Source: Bacteroidota bacterium
GTDB taxonomy: Bacteria; Bacteroidota; Bacteroidia; Flavobacteriales_D; Crocinitomicaceae
Direction of reading: 5' to 3'
Assembly: GCA_024280295.1 (NCBI GenBank)
Contig: JAJRQK010000026.1
Coordinates: 1 to 64,000, forward strand
DNA: 64,000 bases
Shown: positions 47,199 through 55,976 of the stretch, in pieces
How positions within the stretch are numbered: position 1 is the stretch's first letter
Layout: each line of letters opens with the position of its first letter
The notes under the pieces: generated by a model
What the model saw: the letters and a program-made list of their open reading frames with translations, nothing else
Told to the model about the DNA's origin: nothing
Database searches by the model: none
Made by a program: the position numbers and the translations under genes

Positions 47199-49199
47199 AT
47201 GGCTGTACTCGACAAACGCACAATTTCTTTTGATCGAAAAGAATTCGATGATCAAGAATTACTTTCGATTTACCGTAAGATTTTATTACCTAGAATGATC
47301 GAAGAAAAGATGCTTATTCTTCTTCGTCAAGGGAAAATTTCTAAATGGTTTTCTGGTTGGGGACAAGAGGCAATTTCTGTTGGTTCTGCTTATGCTATGG
47401 ATCGTGAAGAGTACATACTTCCAATGCATAGAAATCTAGGAATATTTACGGCGCGTGAGGTTCCATTAGATCGATTGTTCGCGCAATTTCAAGGTAAAAT
47501 GACAGGATTTACAAAGGGTCGAGATCGCTCTTTTCATTTTGGAACTCAAGAATATAACATTGTGGGTATGATTTCTCACCTTGGACCTCAACTAGGACTT
47601 GCAGATGGAATCGGACTTGCTTCTAAAATTCGTAACGAGAAAAAAGCGACATTAGTTTTTACTGGTGATGGTGGTGCAAGTGAAGGAGATTTTCATGAGG
47701 CATTGAATGTTGCATCTGTTTGGGATCTGCCGGTAATTTTCGGGATTGAGAATAATCAATGGGGTCTTTCTACTCCTTCCAATGAGCAATTTAAATGTAA
47801 ACAATTTATCGATAAAGGTATTGGTTATGGAATGGAAGCTGTTCAAGTAAACGGGAATGACATTCTTGAAGTGATTAGAACTGTTCGCAAGATTTCAAAA
47901 GAAATCCGTCAAACCCCTAAACCTGTATTGTTGGAGTTTATGACATTCAGGATGCGAGGGCATGAAGAAGCATCAGGAACTAAATATTATCCTAAAGGTA
48001 TTCAGGATGAGTGGGAACAATTTGATCCGCTTAAAGCCTTTTCTGATTTTCTTTATAGCGAGGGAGTGTTAACTGAACAGATCGAAGATCAGTTCAGAAA
48101 AGAAATCAAAAAGGAAATTCAAGATGGATTAGACTCGGCTTATGCAGAACCAGATGTAATTCCTAATATGGATTCTGAATTGACGGATGTTTATGCTGAT
48201 TACGAGCAATCTGTTATAGAAGCAACAGGAAATAAGTCAGAACGTAGGTTCGTTGACGCTATTCAAGACGGACTTCGTCAATCTATGGAGCGCTATGATG
48301 ACCTAATCATAATGGGACAGGATGTTGCCGAATACGGGGGAGTCTTTAAAATCACAGAAGGATTTGTTGATCAATTTGGAAAAGAACGTGTGCGAAATAC
48401 ACCAATTTGTGAGTCTGCAATAGTTGGTGCTGGACTTGGTTTATCGATTGCTGGAATGAAAGCGGTTGTGGAGATGCAATTTGCTGATTTTGCTACATGT
48501 GGATTTAATCAAATTGTCAATAATCTTGCTAAAATGCATTGGCGATGGGGACAAAATGCAGATGTGGTAATTAGGATGCCTACTGGAGCGGGTGCTGCTG
48601 CTGGGCCTTTTCACTCTCAAAGTAATGAAGCTTGGTTCTTTCATACTCCAGGTTTGAAGATCGTTTATCCATCATCTCCTTTCGAAGCAAAAGGACTTTT
48701 AGCTGCAGCAATTGAAGATCCAAATCCAGTGCTCGTATTTGAACATAAATTCTTGTATCGAAGCATCCGAGAAGAGATCCCTAATGATTATTACACGGTT
48801 GAAATTGGAAAAGCAAATACAGTTAGAGAAGGCTCCGAGTTAACGATTATCACCTATGGATTAGGTGTACACTGGGCGAAAAATTATGCGGATGATCATT
48901 CGGAATTGAGTATTGAGATTCTTGATTTACGTACACTTTTACCTCTAGACACCGAAGCAATTTATTCGGCAGCAAGAAAAACAGGAAGGGTAATCATTCT
49001 GCACGAAGATTGTATGACTGGAGGAATTGGAGGGGAGCTAGTTGCGCTTATTTTAGAGAATTGCTTTGAATCGTTAGATGCGCCTGTGACTCGTGTGGCT
49101 TCAATTGATACACCTGTTCCATTCGCCGCTCAGTTGGAAGAGCAATTCTTACCAAAGTCAAGACTTGATCAGGCAATTAATAAAATATTGAATTATTAG
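47199..49199 (+). CDS. 2-oxoacid dehydrogenase E1, fused alpha and beta subunits
   Basis: 666 residues from the ATG at 47199. The first half is E1-alpha: YILPMHRNLGIF, then the TPP motif GDGGASEGDFHEALN...IENNQWG (about 154-190), and MRGHEEASGTKY. The second half (about 345-666) is E1-beta: MGQDVAEYGGVFKITEGF, RVRNTPICESAIVGAGLGLS, QFADFATCGFNQIVN, RMPTGAGAAAGPFHSQS and EDCMTGGIGGEL. Fusion of both in one chain is common in Bacteroidota. The sequence looks most like branched-chain or general 2-oxoacid E1; E2 and E3 are not nearby. Confidence 0.92.
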   Translation: MAVLDKRTISFDRKEFDDQELLSIYRKILLPRMIEEKMLILLRQGKISKWFSGWGQEAISVGSAYAMDREEYILPMHRNLGIFTAREVPLDRLFAQFQGKMTGFTKGRDRSFHFGTQEYNIVGMISHLGPQLGLADGIGLASKIRNEKKATLVFTGDGGASEGDFHEALNVASVWDLPVIFGIENNQWGLSTPSNEQFKCKQFIDKGIGYGMEAVQVNGNDILEVIRTVRKISKEIRQTPKPVLLEFMTFRMRGHEEASGTKYYPKGIQDEWEQFDPLKAFSDFLYSEGVLTEQIEDQFRKEIKKEIQDGLDSAYAEPDVIPNMDSELTDVYADYEQSVIEATGNKSERRFVDAIQDGLRQSMERYDDLIIMGQDVAEYGGVFKITEGFVDQFGKERVRNTPICESAIVGAGLGLSIAGMKAVVEMQFADFATCGFNQIVNNLAKMHWRWGQNADVVIRMPTGAGAAAGPFHSQSNEAWFFHTPGLKIVYPSSPFEAKGLLAAAIEDPNPVLVFEHKFLYRSIREEIPNDYYTVEIGKANTVREGSELTIITYGLGVHWAKNYADDHSELSIEILDLRTLLPLDTEAIYSAARKTGRVIILHEDCMTGGIGGELVALILENCFESLDAPVTRVASIDTPVPFAAQLEEQFLPKSRLDQAINKILNY

Positions 49200-49290
49200 G
49201 GCATTAAAAAATGCGGAGTTAATTACTCAAATCCACTTTTTAGCTCATATATGTGATCGCACACTCCTAATTCTCCATTCTTAATTGAAC

Positions 49291-49935
49291 CTAGTCTTCA
49301 ATCAACTTATATCCTGGGAATTTAGCCTTGTTGTAAACAAATTTCGAATCGCTTATCGTTGGGTTTGCAGTATATTTCTTTAGGCGATATGTCTTATGCG
49401 TCGCATCCTTCATCTTGATAAGTACTTTTTTAAGTTCATTCTTAGATTTCGAGATATAAACTACAATTTGAGTGAAATCAACTGACTTTGGACTTTTTGG
49501 GTACAAATATATTTTGTGTACAGTTTCGCCACTCAATGTTTCTTCTTTTCCGTACTTATTCTTGAATCCAGTTTCCCAAATTGTCATTAGTTTCTTAGGA
49601 TTCATCAATTCATCGTCGTCTTCATCTGCATCTGCGACATAAGTTGTTTTTTCTTCTTTAACAACAGTCCACGTTTTTAAACCATTCGAGATGATTGTAT
49701 TATCTCCAAGTGAAGCGTAATATTTGTCTCCATTTACCCATCCTTTACCAAACATGTTCAGATTTACACCTGCATCTTTATTATAGGTGTTTTCACTGAA
49801 TTCAATATAAAATGAGGCAGTCCCATTGATTTTCTTCGATAGTTTATCTAGAATTTCCTGTGATTTCGCATCCTGCCCAAAAGAGACAAGTGTGAAAAGT
49901 GTAAAAAGTGTAAATATGATCGCAAATATTTTCAT
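49291..49935 (-). CDS. LolA-like outer-membrane lipoprotein carrier protein
   Basis: 214 residues, signal peptide ending LVSFGQ (about 1-20). The mature part has the LolA/LolB-like open barrel pattern: ASFYIEFSENTYNKDAG, GKGWVNGDKYYASLGDNTIISNGLKTWTV, then strands separated by K/Y-rich turns and an acidic insertion ADADEDDDE. LolA shuttles lipoproteins from the inner to the outer membrane. The number of lipoproteins in this window fits such a need. Family assignment is moderate; Bacteroidota have several LolA-like paralogues. Confidence 0.8.
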   Translation of the reverse strand: MKIFAIIFTLFTLFTLVSFGQDAKSQEILDKLSKKINGTASFYIEFSENTYNKDAGVNLNMFGKGWVNGDKYYASLGDNTIISNGLKTWTVVKEEKTTYVADADEDDDELMNPKKLMTIWETGFKNKYGKEETLSGETVHKIYLYPKSPKSVDFTQIVVYISKSKNELKKVLIKMKDATHKTYRLKKYTANPTISDSKFVYNKAKFPGYKLIED

Positions 49936-49989
49936 GTCATTATTGTTTTCAGTGCAAATATCGAAAATTGTGCCAAAAAAAGAGCGAAT

Positions 49990-50676
49990 TCACAAATTAC
50001 TATCCATTTGTCGAAGTATTTCTGTTAATGTTTCGTTAACAATATCATGTGTTCCATGGTAAGATACTATCTGATAGCCTTGACCACTGTAGTAATTACT
50101 CAATTCTTGTTGCGCCGATTTCGAAAAATATTCATCTTGATTACCGATCACAAAGAAATGATTACTATTCAATTTATTTGTATTGGCAATCGCTAAGTCT
50201 GGTGGGAAAATACAGGCCCAAAGAATTACACCATCAAAATTAACTGAACCTAATTGTTCCCATCTTGCTGCGGTTGCCCCACCTTGTGAAAAGCCAAGTA
50301 GAAAACGTTTCTTAATAGCATAACGGGTTGAAACCTCTTGATCGACTTTGTTTAAATATGAAATGGTGTCTTTAATATCTGTTTCTCGTGCTTCCTTTGT
50401 CATCCATGATGCCCCAACGCGACCACTTGTTCCATCGAGATAAAAGCGATGCATTCCTTCTGGTGCTACAATCAATAAGTTTTTTGGGACGTTTCGGAAT
50501 TTACGAATAAAAAACTCAATTAATTGACCATAACCATGAAGTACGTAGAGTACTTTTTCGAGTCGGTTATTGTCAGAAGATGCTTGATAGCGAAAAGTTT
50601 TTGTATGTTTAATTTGATACTCCATTGATGAATCAAATATACTACTATTTAATGGCAGTAATTTTGGCACGTTCAT
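49990..50676 (-). CDS. Carboxylesterase/phospholipase-type alpha/beta hydrolase
   Basis: 228 residues. Nucleophile elbow GFSQGG (Ser about 130), oxyanion HGYGQ, catalytic Asp in GNQDEYF and His in YHGTHDI. This is the small bacterial carboxylesterase (YpfH/PHB-type) group, acting on small esters or lysophospholipid. No signal peptide. The start may instead be at 50625 (MEYQIKHTK), as the first 17 residues look unusual. Divergent from the TonB receptor gene, 33 bp apart. Confidence 0.85.
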   Translation of the reverse strand: MNVPKLLPLNSSIFDSSMEYQIKHTKTFRYQASSDNNRLEKVLYVLHGYGQLIEFFIRKFRNVPKNLLIVAPEGMHRFYLDGTSGRVGASWMTKEARETDIKDTISYLNKVDQEVSTRYAIKKRFLLGFSQGGATAARWEQLGSVNFDGVILWACIFPPDLAIANTNKLNSNHFFVIGNQDEYFSKSAQQELSNYYSGQGYQIVSYHGTHDIVNETLTEILRQMDSNL

Positions 50677-50704
50677 TGTGGCAATTCGAATAATATTACT
50701 TTTG
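50676..50704 (+). promoter_or_regulatory. Promoter of the TonB receptor gene (TTG-N18-TACTTTTG)
   Basis: TTG at 50676-50678, 18 nt spacer, TACTTTTG at 50697-50704, and the ATG at 50710. The expected start site is at or within a few nt of the start codon, so the message would be leaderless or nearly so. The -33 element overlaps the divergent esterase start. Confidence 0.65.
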
Positions 50705-50709
50705 CATAC

Positions 50710-53139
50710 ATGATTAAATCTATTGGGTCAATACTTCTTTTTAGTCTAATTTTACTCGGAAATAGTTCGGTTTTGTTGTCTCAAGAGATTACAATCAAAG
50801 ACGAGATCTCGCAGCAATCAATTCCGAGTGCTGATATTTACTCACTTAACCCTAAGATTAGAGTACGGGCTGATGTCAATGGACGGTTTCAATTAGACAG
50901 ATTCAAAGGCTGTGATACTATATATATAAGTTACCCAGAATATGCAACGGGTGTTTTCACTTATGAGGAACTTCGGAAAGTAACGGGTGTTGAATTGGCT
51001 GATGATGTTCTTTCAATTGGAGAAACAGTGATTACTGGAAATAGATGGGAGCAAGATAAAGTGAAAATCCCAGGGAAGATTCACAAAATGAAAATGCGTG
51101 ATGTTGAACTAATGAGTCCTCAAACTTCTGCCGATTTGTTAGAATCAAGTGGATATGTATTTGTGCAAAAAAGTCAACTTGCTGGAGGTTCACCTCAATT
51201 GAGAGGTTTTGGAACGAATCGTGTACTCATTTCAGTGGATGGGGTGAGAATGAATAATGCGATTTTTAGAGCTGGAAATTTACAGAATGTGATTTCCATG
51301 GATGCTAATTCCTTAGAATCAGTAGAAGTTCTTTTTGGACCTGGTGCTGTGACTTATGGATCAGACGCAATTGGTGGCGTGATGGATTTCAGAACTAAAG
51401 AAGCGAAATTTTCACCAGATTCATTAAAAACATACGCTCGGACAAATATTTTTAGTCGCTATTCATCTTCGAGCAATGAAAGCACATCACATTTTGATGT
51501 AAATATCGGGAAAAAAAAATGGGCTTTTCTGACTGCGGGAACATTCTCTCGCTATGGAGATTTGAAAGCTGGAAAATTCGGGAACTCTGCGTTTCTTCGT
51601 CCGACATATCAAGAAAGAATAGACGGCGTGGATCAGACAATTATAAATAAAGATCCTCAACTCCAAGCTAATTCAGGCTTTAGTCAAATGAATTTCATGC
51701 AAAAAATTCGCTTTAAGCCTTCTGATAGTTGGGAGTTCGATTACATTGCGAACTTCTCAACAACAACCGATGCTCCAAGGTATGATCGACTGATTTTGGA
51801 TCAAGATAACGATGGTATTCTCGATAAAGCTGAGTGGTATTATGGGCCACAACAATGGATGATGCATAAGTTTGGAATGTCGCACGTTCGCAAAAGAGGA
51901 ATTTATAATGACATGAGATTAACCGCGGCTTATCAAAATTTCAAGGAAAGCAGACACGATCGAAAAACGGGAAGCACTTCTATTCGTCGGCAATATGAAG
52001 AGGTAAATGCACTTTCTTTGAATCTTGATTTTGACAAAGTAATTAGTCCTGCATTCACACTTTTTTATGGCCTTGAAGCCATTGGTAACTTAGTCAATTC
52101 AAATGCACATCGCGAAGATATCATTACAAGAGAAACCACAACTATTATTTCAAGGTATCCTAATGGCTCTACGTGGCAGGCGTATGGAGCATTTGTAAAT
52201 ATGAAATATGCATTAACAGAGAAGTGGATTTTGAGCGGTGGCGCTCGTTACAGTTATTATGAAATAAGTGCTGATTTTGATACTTCACTTTTTGCATTTC
52301 CAATTCGATCAACGAAAAATTCGAACAGTGCTGTTAACGGGAGTCTTGGTCTTGTGTATAACCCAAGTGATTTTTTCCAATTCTTCACAAATGCATCAAC
52401 GGGATTTCGAGCGCCAAACATCGATGACTTAGGAAAAGTATTTGATTCTGAACCAGGATCTGTCATCGTTCCAAATGTTAACTTGAAGCCAGAATATGCG
52501 TATAATGGTGAGTTTGGCTTTGTTTGGTCGATCAAGAATAAAATAAAATTTGAAGGAGCTATTTATTACACTTATTTGCGCGACGCGTTGGCAAGAGCAA
52601 ATTTTTCATTCAATGGTCAAGACAGTATTTTATATGAAGGAACGTTGAGCAATGTTCAAGCGGTTCAAAATGTTGCTGATGCAAATGTTTTTGGTATTCA
52701 AGGAGGAATTGACATTGTACTGACTAAAGGGTTAACACTTCGCAGTACAATTAGCTATCAAGTTGGGGAAGAATACAATGTGGATAGTGCTGCTTATTTT
52801 CCGAAATCGCATGTTGCACCAACCTTTGGGCGAACATCTTTAGCATATAAAACACGTAGGTTCAGAATAGATGTCTATGCAATGTATCAAGCTCGATTAA
52901 ACCCAGAAGATCTTCCGTTGAACGAACGAGGTGATTTTTCTTACGCAGTGGATTCTAACGGAAATTCTTACACGCCAAATTGGTATACATTTAATTTAAA
53001 AGCGGCATTCTTTTTCAATAAACACTTGTCAATAACAGGAGGAATAGAAAACATTACAGATCAGTTGTATAGAACTTCAGGATCAGGAATCAGTGCTTCG
53101 GGTAGAAATCTTTTAATCTCTGTGAAGGCTACTTTTTAA
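50710..53139 (+). CDS. TonB-dependent outer-membrane receptor, heme/hemoglobin type
   Basis: 809 residues, signal peptide ending VLLSQ (about 1-25). A short CarboxypepD_reg-like stretch (about 26-95) is followed by the plug (about 110-230: QLRGFGTNRVLISVDGVRMNNAIF, VEVLFGPGAVTYGSDAIGGVMDF) and the 22-strand barrel. The barrel contains FRAPNIDDLGKVFD and VPNVNLKPEYA, which match the FRAP and NPNL boxes of heme receptors (NPNL here as NVNL). So heme or hemoglobin uptake is likely but not proven. hemE lies 1.8 kb downstream. Confidence 0.88.
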   Translation: MIKSIGSILLFSLILLGNSSVLLSQEITIKDEISQQSIPSADIYSLNPKIRVRADVNGRFQLDRFKGCDTIYISYPEYATGVFTYEELRKVTGVELADDVLSIGETVITGNRWEQDKVKIPGKIHKMKMRDVELMSPQTSADLLESSGYVFVQKSQLAGGSPQLRGFGTNRVLISVDGVRMNNAIFRAGNLQNVISMDANSLESVEVLFGPGAVTYGSDAIGGVMDFRTKEAKFSPDSLKTYARTNIFSRYSSSSNESTSHFDVNIGKKKWAFLTAGTFSRYGDLKAGKFGNSAFLRPTYQERIDGVDQTIINKDPQLQANSGFSQMNFMQKIRFKPSDSWEFDYIANFSTTTDAPRYDRLILDQDNDGILDKAEWYYGPQQWMMHKFGMSHVRKRGIYNDMRLTAAYQNFKESRHDRKTGSTSIRRQYEEVNALSLNLDFDKVISPAFTLFYGLEAIGNLVNSNAHREDIITRETTTIISRYPNGSTWQAYGAFVNMKYALTEKWILSGGARYSYYEISADFDTSLFAFPIRSTKNSNSAVNGSLGLVYNPSDFFQFFTNASTGFRAPNIDDLGKVFDSEPGSVIVPNVNLKPEYAYNGEFGFVWSIKNKIKFEGAIYYTYLRDALARANFSFNGQDSILYEGTLSNVQAVQNVADANVFGIQGGIDIVLTKGLTLRSTISYQVGEEYNVDSAAYFPKSHVAPTFGRTSLAYKTRRFRIDVYAMYQARLNPEDLPLNERGDFSYAVDSNGNSYTPNWYTFNLKAAFFFNKHLSITGGIENITDQLYRTSGSGISASGRNLLISVKATF

Positions 53140-53234
53140 ATTAAATTCCTAGGTGTTAATCTAGATTAGTACTTCAATCTTATTGTCTTGAAATCTTATT
53201 ATCTGGATATCGTCGAGTCTCCTTATTCTAAAAT

Positions 53235-54014
53235 CTACTTTTCCTTCTTTGTATAATACTTGAAATCATTCTCATTAAAAAACCAACGCCTTTCAAGTTC
53301 CTCTGTTCCTATAATTTCTGGTGAAAAATTATAGATCTCAAATTCACTTTTAGGGACAATGTTTTCAAAACTTCCTTTGTAGACTACGATATCCTTACTC
53401 GTTGAATAGCTTCCTGTTTCATAGCGAACTTTAAAAGCTTCCGATTCCTTCTCTCCAACTCCAGTGAATATTGGTGTTTGCAGTATCTGTATTGGATGTC
53501 CATTAGATACGGTGAAATAACCTCTAAATCCAGCATCTTTTATTCGATAGTCAATAGTGAAATCCATATGATTAGCTGTTCGGAATTGTTCGAAATTTAG
53601 AACTAATTTTGCGTGTGGACTTGAAGGAATTACTTTAGGTGGATCAAACTTACGCGTAAAACCATCTACATAAAAGAAGTAATTAAACAGGCCAATATAG
53701 CCCGATTCGGCTCTTTTGGGTAACTGACCTGATGCAATTGCTTGATTAATAGCTCGATCTAACAAATTAACGGTAACAATGATATCTAAACTGTCATCAC
53801 CGTCACAATCGCCTTTAAATACTTCGTAAGTATATTTTTCAGTATCGGTAATATTAAGCGTCGATTTGATGTGCTTGTTAATTGCTTCATCAAGAGGTAG
53901 CCCTTCAAGAGGATCGATATTTACAATATCATCGGGTAGAATACTTTCTTTTGGTTCTAGCTCTTCGGAACATCCAACTAAAATTGTTAAGCAGATAAAT
54001 AATAAAATTCTCAT
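53235..54014 (-). CDS. Lipoprotein of unknown function
   Basis: 259 residues. Signal MRILLFICLTILVGCSEE with lipobox LVGC. The mature part contains CDGDDSLDIIVTVNLLDRA, an Asp-rich phrase like calcium-binding turns (FG-GAP or EF-hand type) and FDPPKVIPSSPHAKLVL. Not recognised. It opens with a TATCTTTGAAGCATG start region shared with rimO. Divergent from ung. Confidence 0.75.
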   Translation of the reverse strand: MRILLFICLTILVGCSEELEPKESILPDDIVNIDPLEGLPLDEAINKHIKSTLNITDTEKYTYEVFKGDCDGDDSLDIIVTVNLLDRAINQAIASGQLPKRAESGYIGLFNYFFYVDGFTRKFDPPKVIPSSPHAKLVLNFEQFRTANHMDFTIDYRIKDAGFRGYFTVSNGHPIQILQTPIFTGVGEKESEAFKVRYETGSYSTSKDIVVYKGSFENIVPKSEFEIYNFSPEIIGTEELERRWFFNENDFKYYTKKEK

Positions 54015-54018
54015 GCTT

Positions 54019-54026
54019 CAAAGATA
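54019..54026 (-). promoter_or_regulatory. -7 box TATCTTTG before the 54014 lipoprotein gene
   Basis: Minus strand TATCTTTGAAGCATG, box 4 nt before the start codon, identical over 15 nt to the rimO start. Confidence 0.6.
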
Positions 54027-54083
54027 GTATGATCTTCCAAAAGTAGTGTAACTGATTATTCATTGAATGAGTATTATTGTAGA

Positions 54084-54755
54084 ATGAATTTCAAAATGGA
54101 AGAATCTTGGACCCGACAATTAAGAAATGAATTTCCTAAACCTTATTTTCAAACGCTACTAGAGTTTGTGAAAAACGAGTATGCGACTAACAATAAAGCG
54201 ATATTCCCAAAAGAAAGCGAGATTTTTGGTGCGTTTGATAGTTGTCCGTTCGATAAGGTAAAGGTTGTTATCTTAGGTCAAGATCCTTATCCAACTAAGG
54301 GGCATGCACACGGGCTTTGTTTTTCAGTACAGCCAGATGTAAGTCCTTTACCAAAAAGTTTGAATAATATTTACAAGGAAATTGAATCGGATATTGGTAG
54401 ACCATTTTATGAACACGGAGATCTAAATCGCTGGGCAAATCAAGGTGTTTTATTACTGAACTCAGTGTTAACTGTTCGAGAAGGAAAAGCGGATAGTCAT
54501 AAGAATAAAGGTTGGGAACTATTTACTGACGCTGTGATTAATCAATTGAATGACCATAAAAGCGAAATTGTTTACCTACTTTGGGGAGCAAAAGCGATGA
54601 AGAAAGCTGAGAACGTCAATCGTGATAAAAATTTAGTACTAACTGCTCCTCACCCTTCTCCATTATCTTCCTACCGAGGTTTTTTTGGTTGTAAGCACTT
54701 TTCCAAAACAAATGATTATTTGATCAACCATGACAAGAAGGTTATTAAATGGTAG
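54084..54755 (+). CDS. ung: Uracil-DNA glycosylase
   Basis: 223 residues from the ATG at 54084 (54096 also possible; a TTG-started 7-residue extension is rejected). Family 1 motifs: GQDPYPTKGHAHGLCFSV (water-activating Asp), LLLNSVLTVREGKADSH, LLWGAKA, and HPSPLSSYRGFFGCKHFS (catalytic His and Leu-loop region). It removes uracil from DNA in base excision repair. Confidence 0.96.
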   Translation: MNFKMEESWTRQLRNEFPKPYFQTLLEFVKNEYATNNKAIFPKESEIFGAFDSCPFDKVKVVILGQDPYPTKGHAHGLCFSVQPDVSPLPKSLNNIYKEIESDIGRPFYEHGDLNRWANQGVLLLNSVLTVREGKADSHKNKGWELFTDAVINQLNDHKSEIVYLLWGAKAMKKAENVNRDKNLVLTAPHPSPLSSYRGFFGCKHFSKTNDYLINHDKKVIKW

Positions 54756-54763
54756 AGTTGACT

Positions 54764-54885
54764 TTCCTGCCAGGAATTGGAGTGACAACCTTTAATTTTA
54801 GTAGCTGATCAATGGTCAAAATCTACATTTGATTAAAGATACAGCGGAAAGCCCGTTAAGGCAGCCAAATGAAAAAATGTAGATT
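54764..54885 (+). other. Structured region between ung and hemE
   Basis: A 13 nt perfect palindrome TTCCTGCCAGGAA (54764-54776) and an 11 bp perfect inverted repeat AATCTACATTT/AAATGTAGATT (54820-54830, 54875-54885) spaced by 44 nt with a GC-richer centre, GCGGAAAGCCCGTTAAGGC. There is no open frame of note in the 180 bp. This could be a small RNA, an ung terminator or a regulatory element upstream of hemE; not assigned to a known riboswitch. Confidence 0.4.
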
Positions 54886-54922
54886 CTAATGGTTCAACCT
54901 TCTGAGAATCCAGTATAAGCCC

Positions 54923-54930
54923 TATCTTTG
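54923..54930 (+). promoter_or_regulatory. -7 box TATCTTTG before hemE
   Basis: Five nt (CAACA) separate the box from the ATG at 54936. Confidence 0.6.
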
Positions 54931-54935
54931 CAACA

Positions 54936-55976
54936 ATGAAATTTAAAAACGACTTAATTATTCGTGCAGCCCAAGGAGAATCTATTGAACGCTATCCTGT
55001 TTGGTTGATGCGACAAGCAGGGAGAATTCTCCCAGAATACAGAGCAGTTAGGGCATCATTGTCTGGCTTTAAAGAGCTAGTAGAAACTCCAGAACGTGCT
55101 GCTGAGGTTACTGTTCAACCCGTTGATTTATTAGGTGTCGATGCTGCAATTATTTTTTCTGACATTCTTGTGGTTCCCGAAGCAATGGGCTTGAGCTACG
55201 AACTGATCGAAAAGAAAGGTCCTTGGTTTGAGAAAACAATTCAATCCATAAATGATTTCGAGAAACACGCTCAAACAAATTTTGATGTTGAAGATCGGTT
55301 GAGTTACGTTTTAGAAGCAATAAAAATAGCAAATAAAGAAATTGATGGTCGCGTTCCATTGATTGGTTTTGCAGGCGCCCCATGGACAATTTTCTGTTAC
55401 ATGATCGAAGGTCAAGGATCAAAAACATTCTCGAAAGCACGGAAAGTTTTATTTACAAATCCAACTTTGGCACACGAGTTGCTTACTCGTATAACGGATG
55501 TCACAATTCAGTATTTAAAAGCACAGGTTAATGCCGGTGTACATTTAGTACAGGTATTTGATTCTTGGGCTGGGATTCTTGGAAAAGAGCAATATGCTGA
55601 ATTTGGACTGAAATATATGGATAAAATTGCGGGTGCGATTAGTGAAGTTCCAATTACACTCTTTGCAAAAGGAGCGTACAACTCTGTAACCGAATTGGCT
55701 GCCATGGATTGCCAAACGATTGGAGTTGATTGGAACATGCAGATGAAAGATATTCGTGAAGTTGTTGGTGAAAATCGAACGCTTCAAGGTAACCTTGATC
55801 CTTGTGCGCTATATTCGTCGCATTCAGAAGTTGAAGCAATAACAAATAATATGCTGAATTCTTTTAAAAGTAGGAGACATATTGTTAATTTAGGCCACGG
55901 AGTTTATCCAGATGTTGATCCAGAAAAAGTGATAACATTTATTAAAACAGTGAAGAATTATGAAATTCAATACTAG
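54936..55976 (+). CDS. hemE: Uroporphyrinogen decarboxylase
   Basis: 346 residues. Family motifs: YPVWLMRQAGRILPEYR (substrate-binding Arg pair), IIFSDILVVPEAMGL, GFAGAPWTIFCYMIEGQGS, VQVFDSWAG, GVDWN and NLGHGVYPDVDPEKV. It decarboxylates uroporphyrinogen III to coproporphyrinogen III in heme synthesis, cytosolic. The OmpA-like gene starts within its last codons (17 nt overlap). Confidence 0.97.
   Translation: MKFKNDLIIRAAQGESIERYPVWLMRQAGRILPEYRAVRASLSGFKELVETPERAAEVTVQPVDLLGVDAAIIFSDILVVPEAMGLSYELIEKKGPWFEKTIQSINDFEKHAQTNFDVEDRLSYVLEAIKIANKEIDGRVPLIGFAGAPWTIFCYMIEGQGSKTFSKARKVLFTNPTLAHELLTRITDVTIQYLKAQVNAGVHLVQVFDSWAGILGKEQYAEFGLKYMDKIAGAISEVPITLFAKGAYNSVTELAAMDCQTIGVDWNMQMKDIREVVGENRTLQGNLDPCALYSSHSEVEAITNNMLNSFKSRRHIVNLGHGVYPDVDPEKVITFIKTVKNYEIQY

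Noticed and set aside
49200-49290. Terminator between fused E1 and the LolA-like gene
   Set aside because: Only short stems (GCATT/AATGC, GAGT/ACTC) are present, without a clear T-tail; not strong enough to list.
54840-54935. Known riboswitch before hemE
   Set aside because: I find no cobalamin, TPP or SAM box signature, and the likely -7 box lies downstream of the structure.
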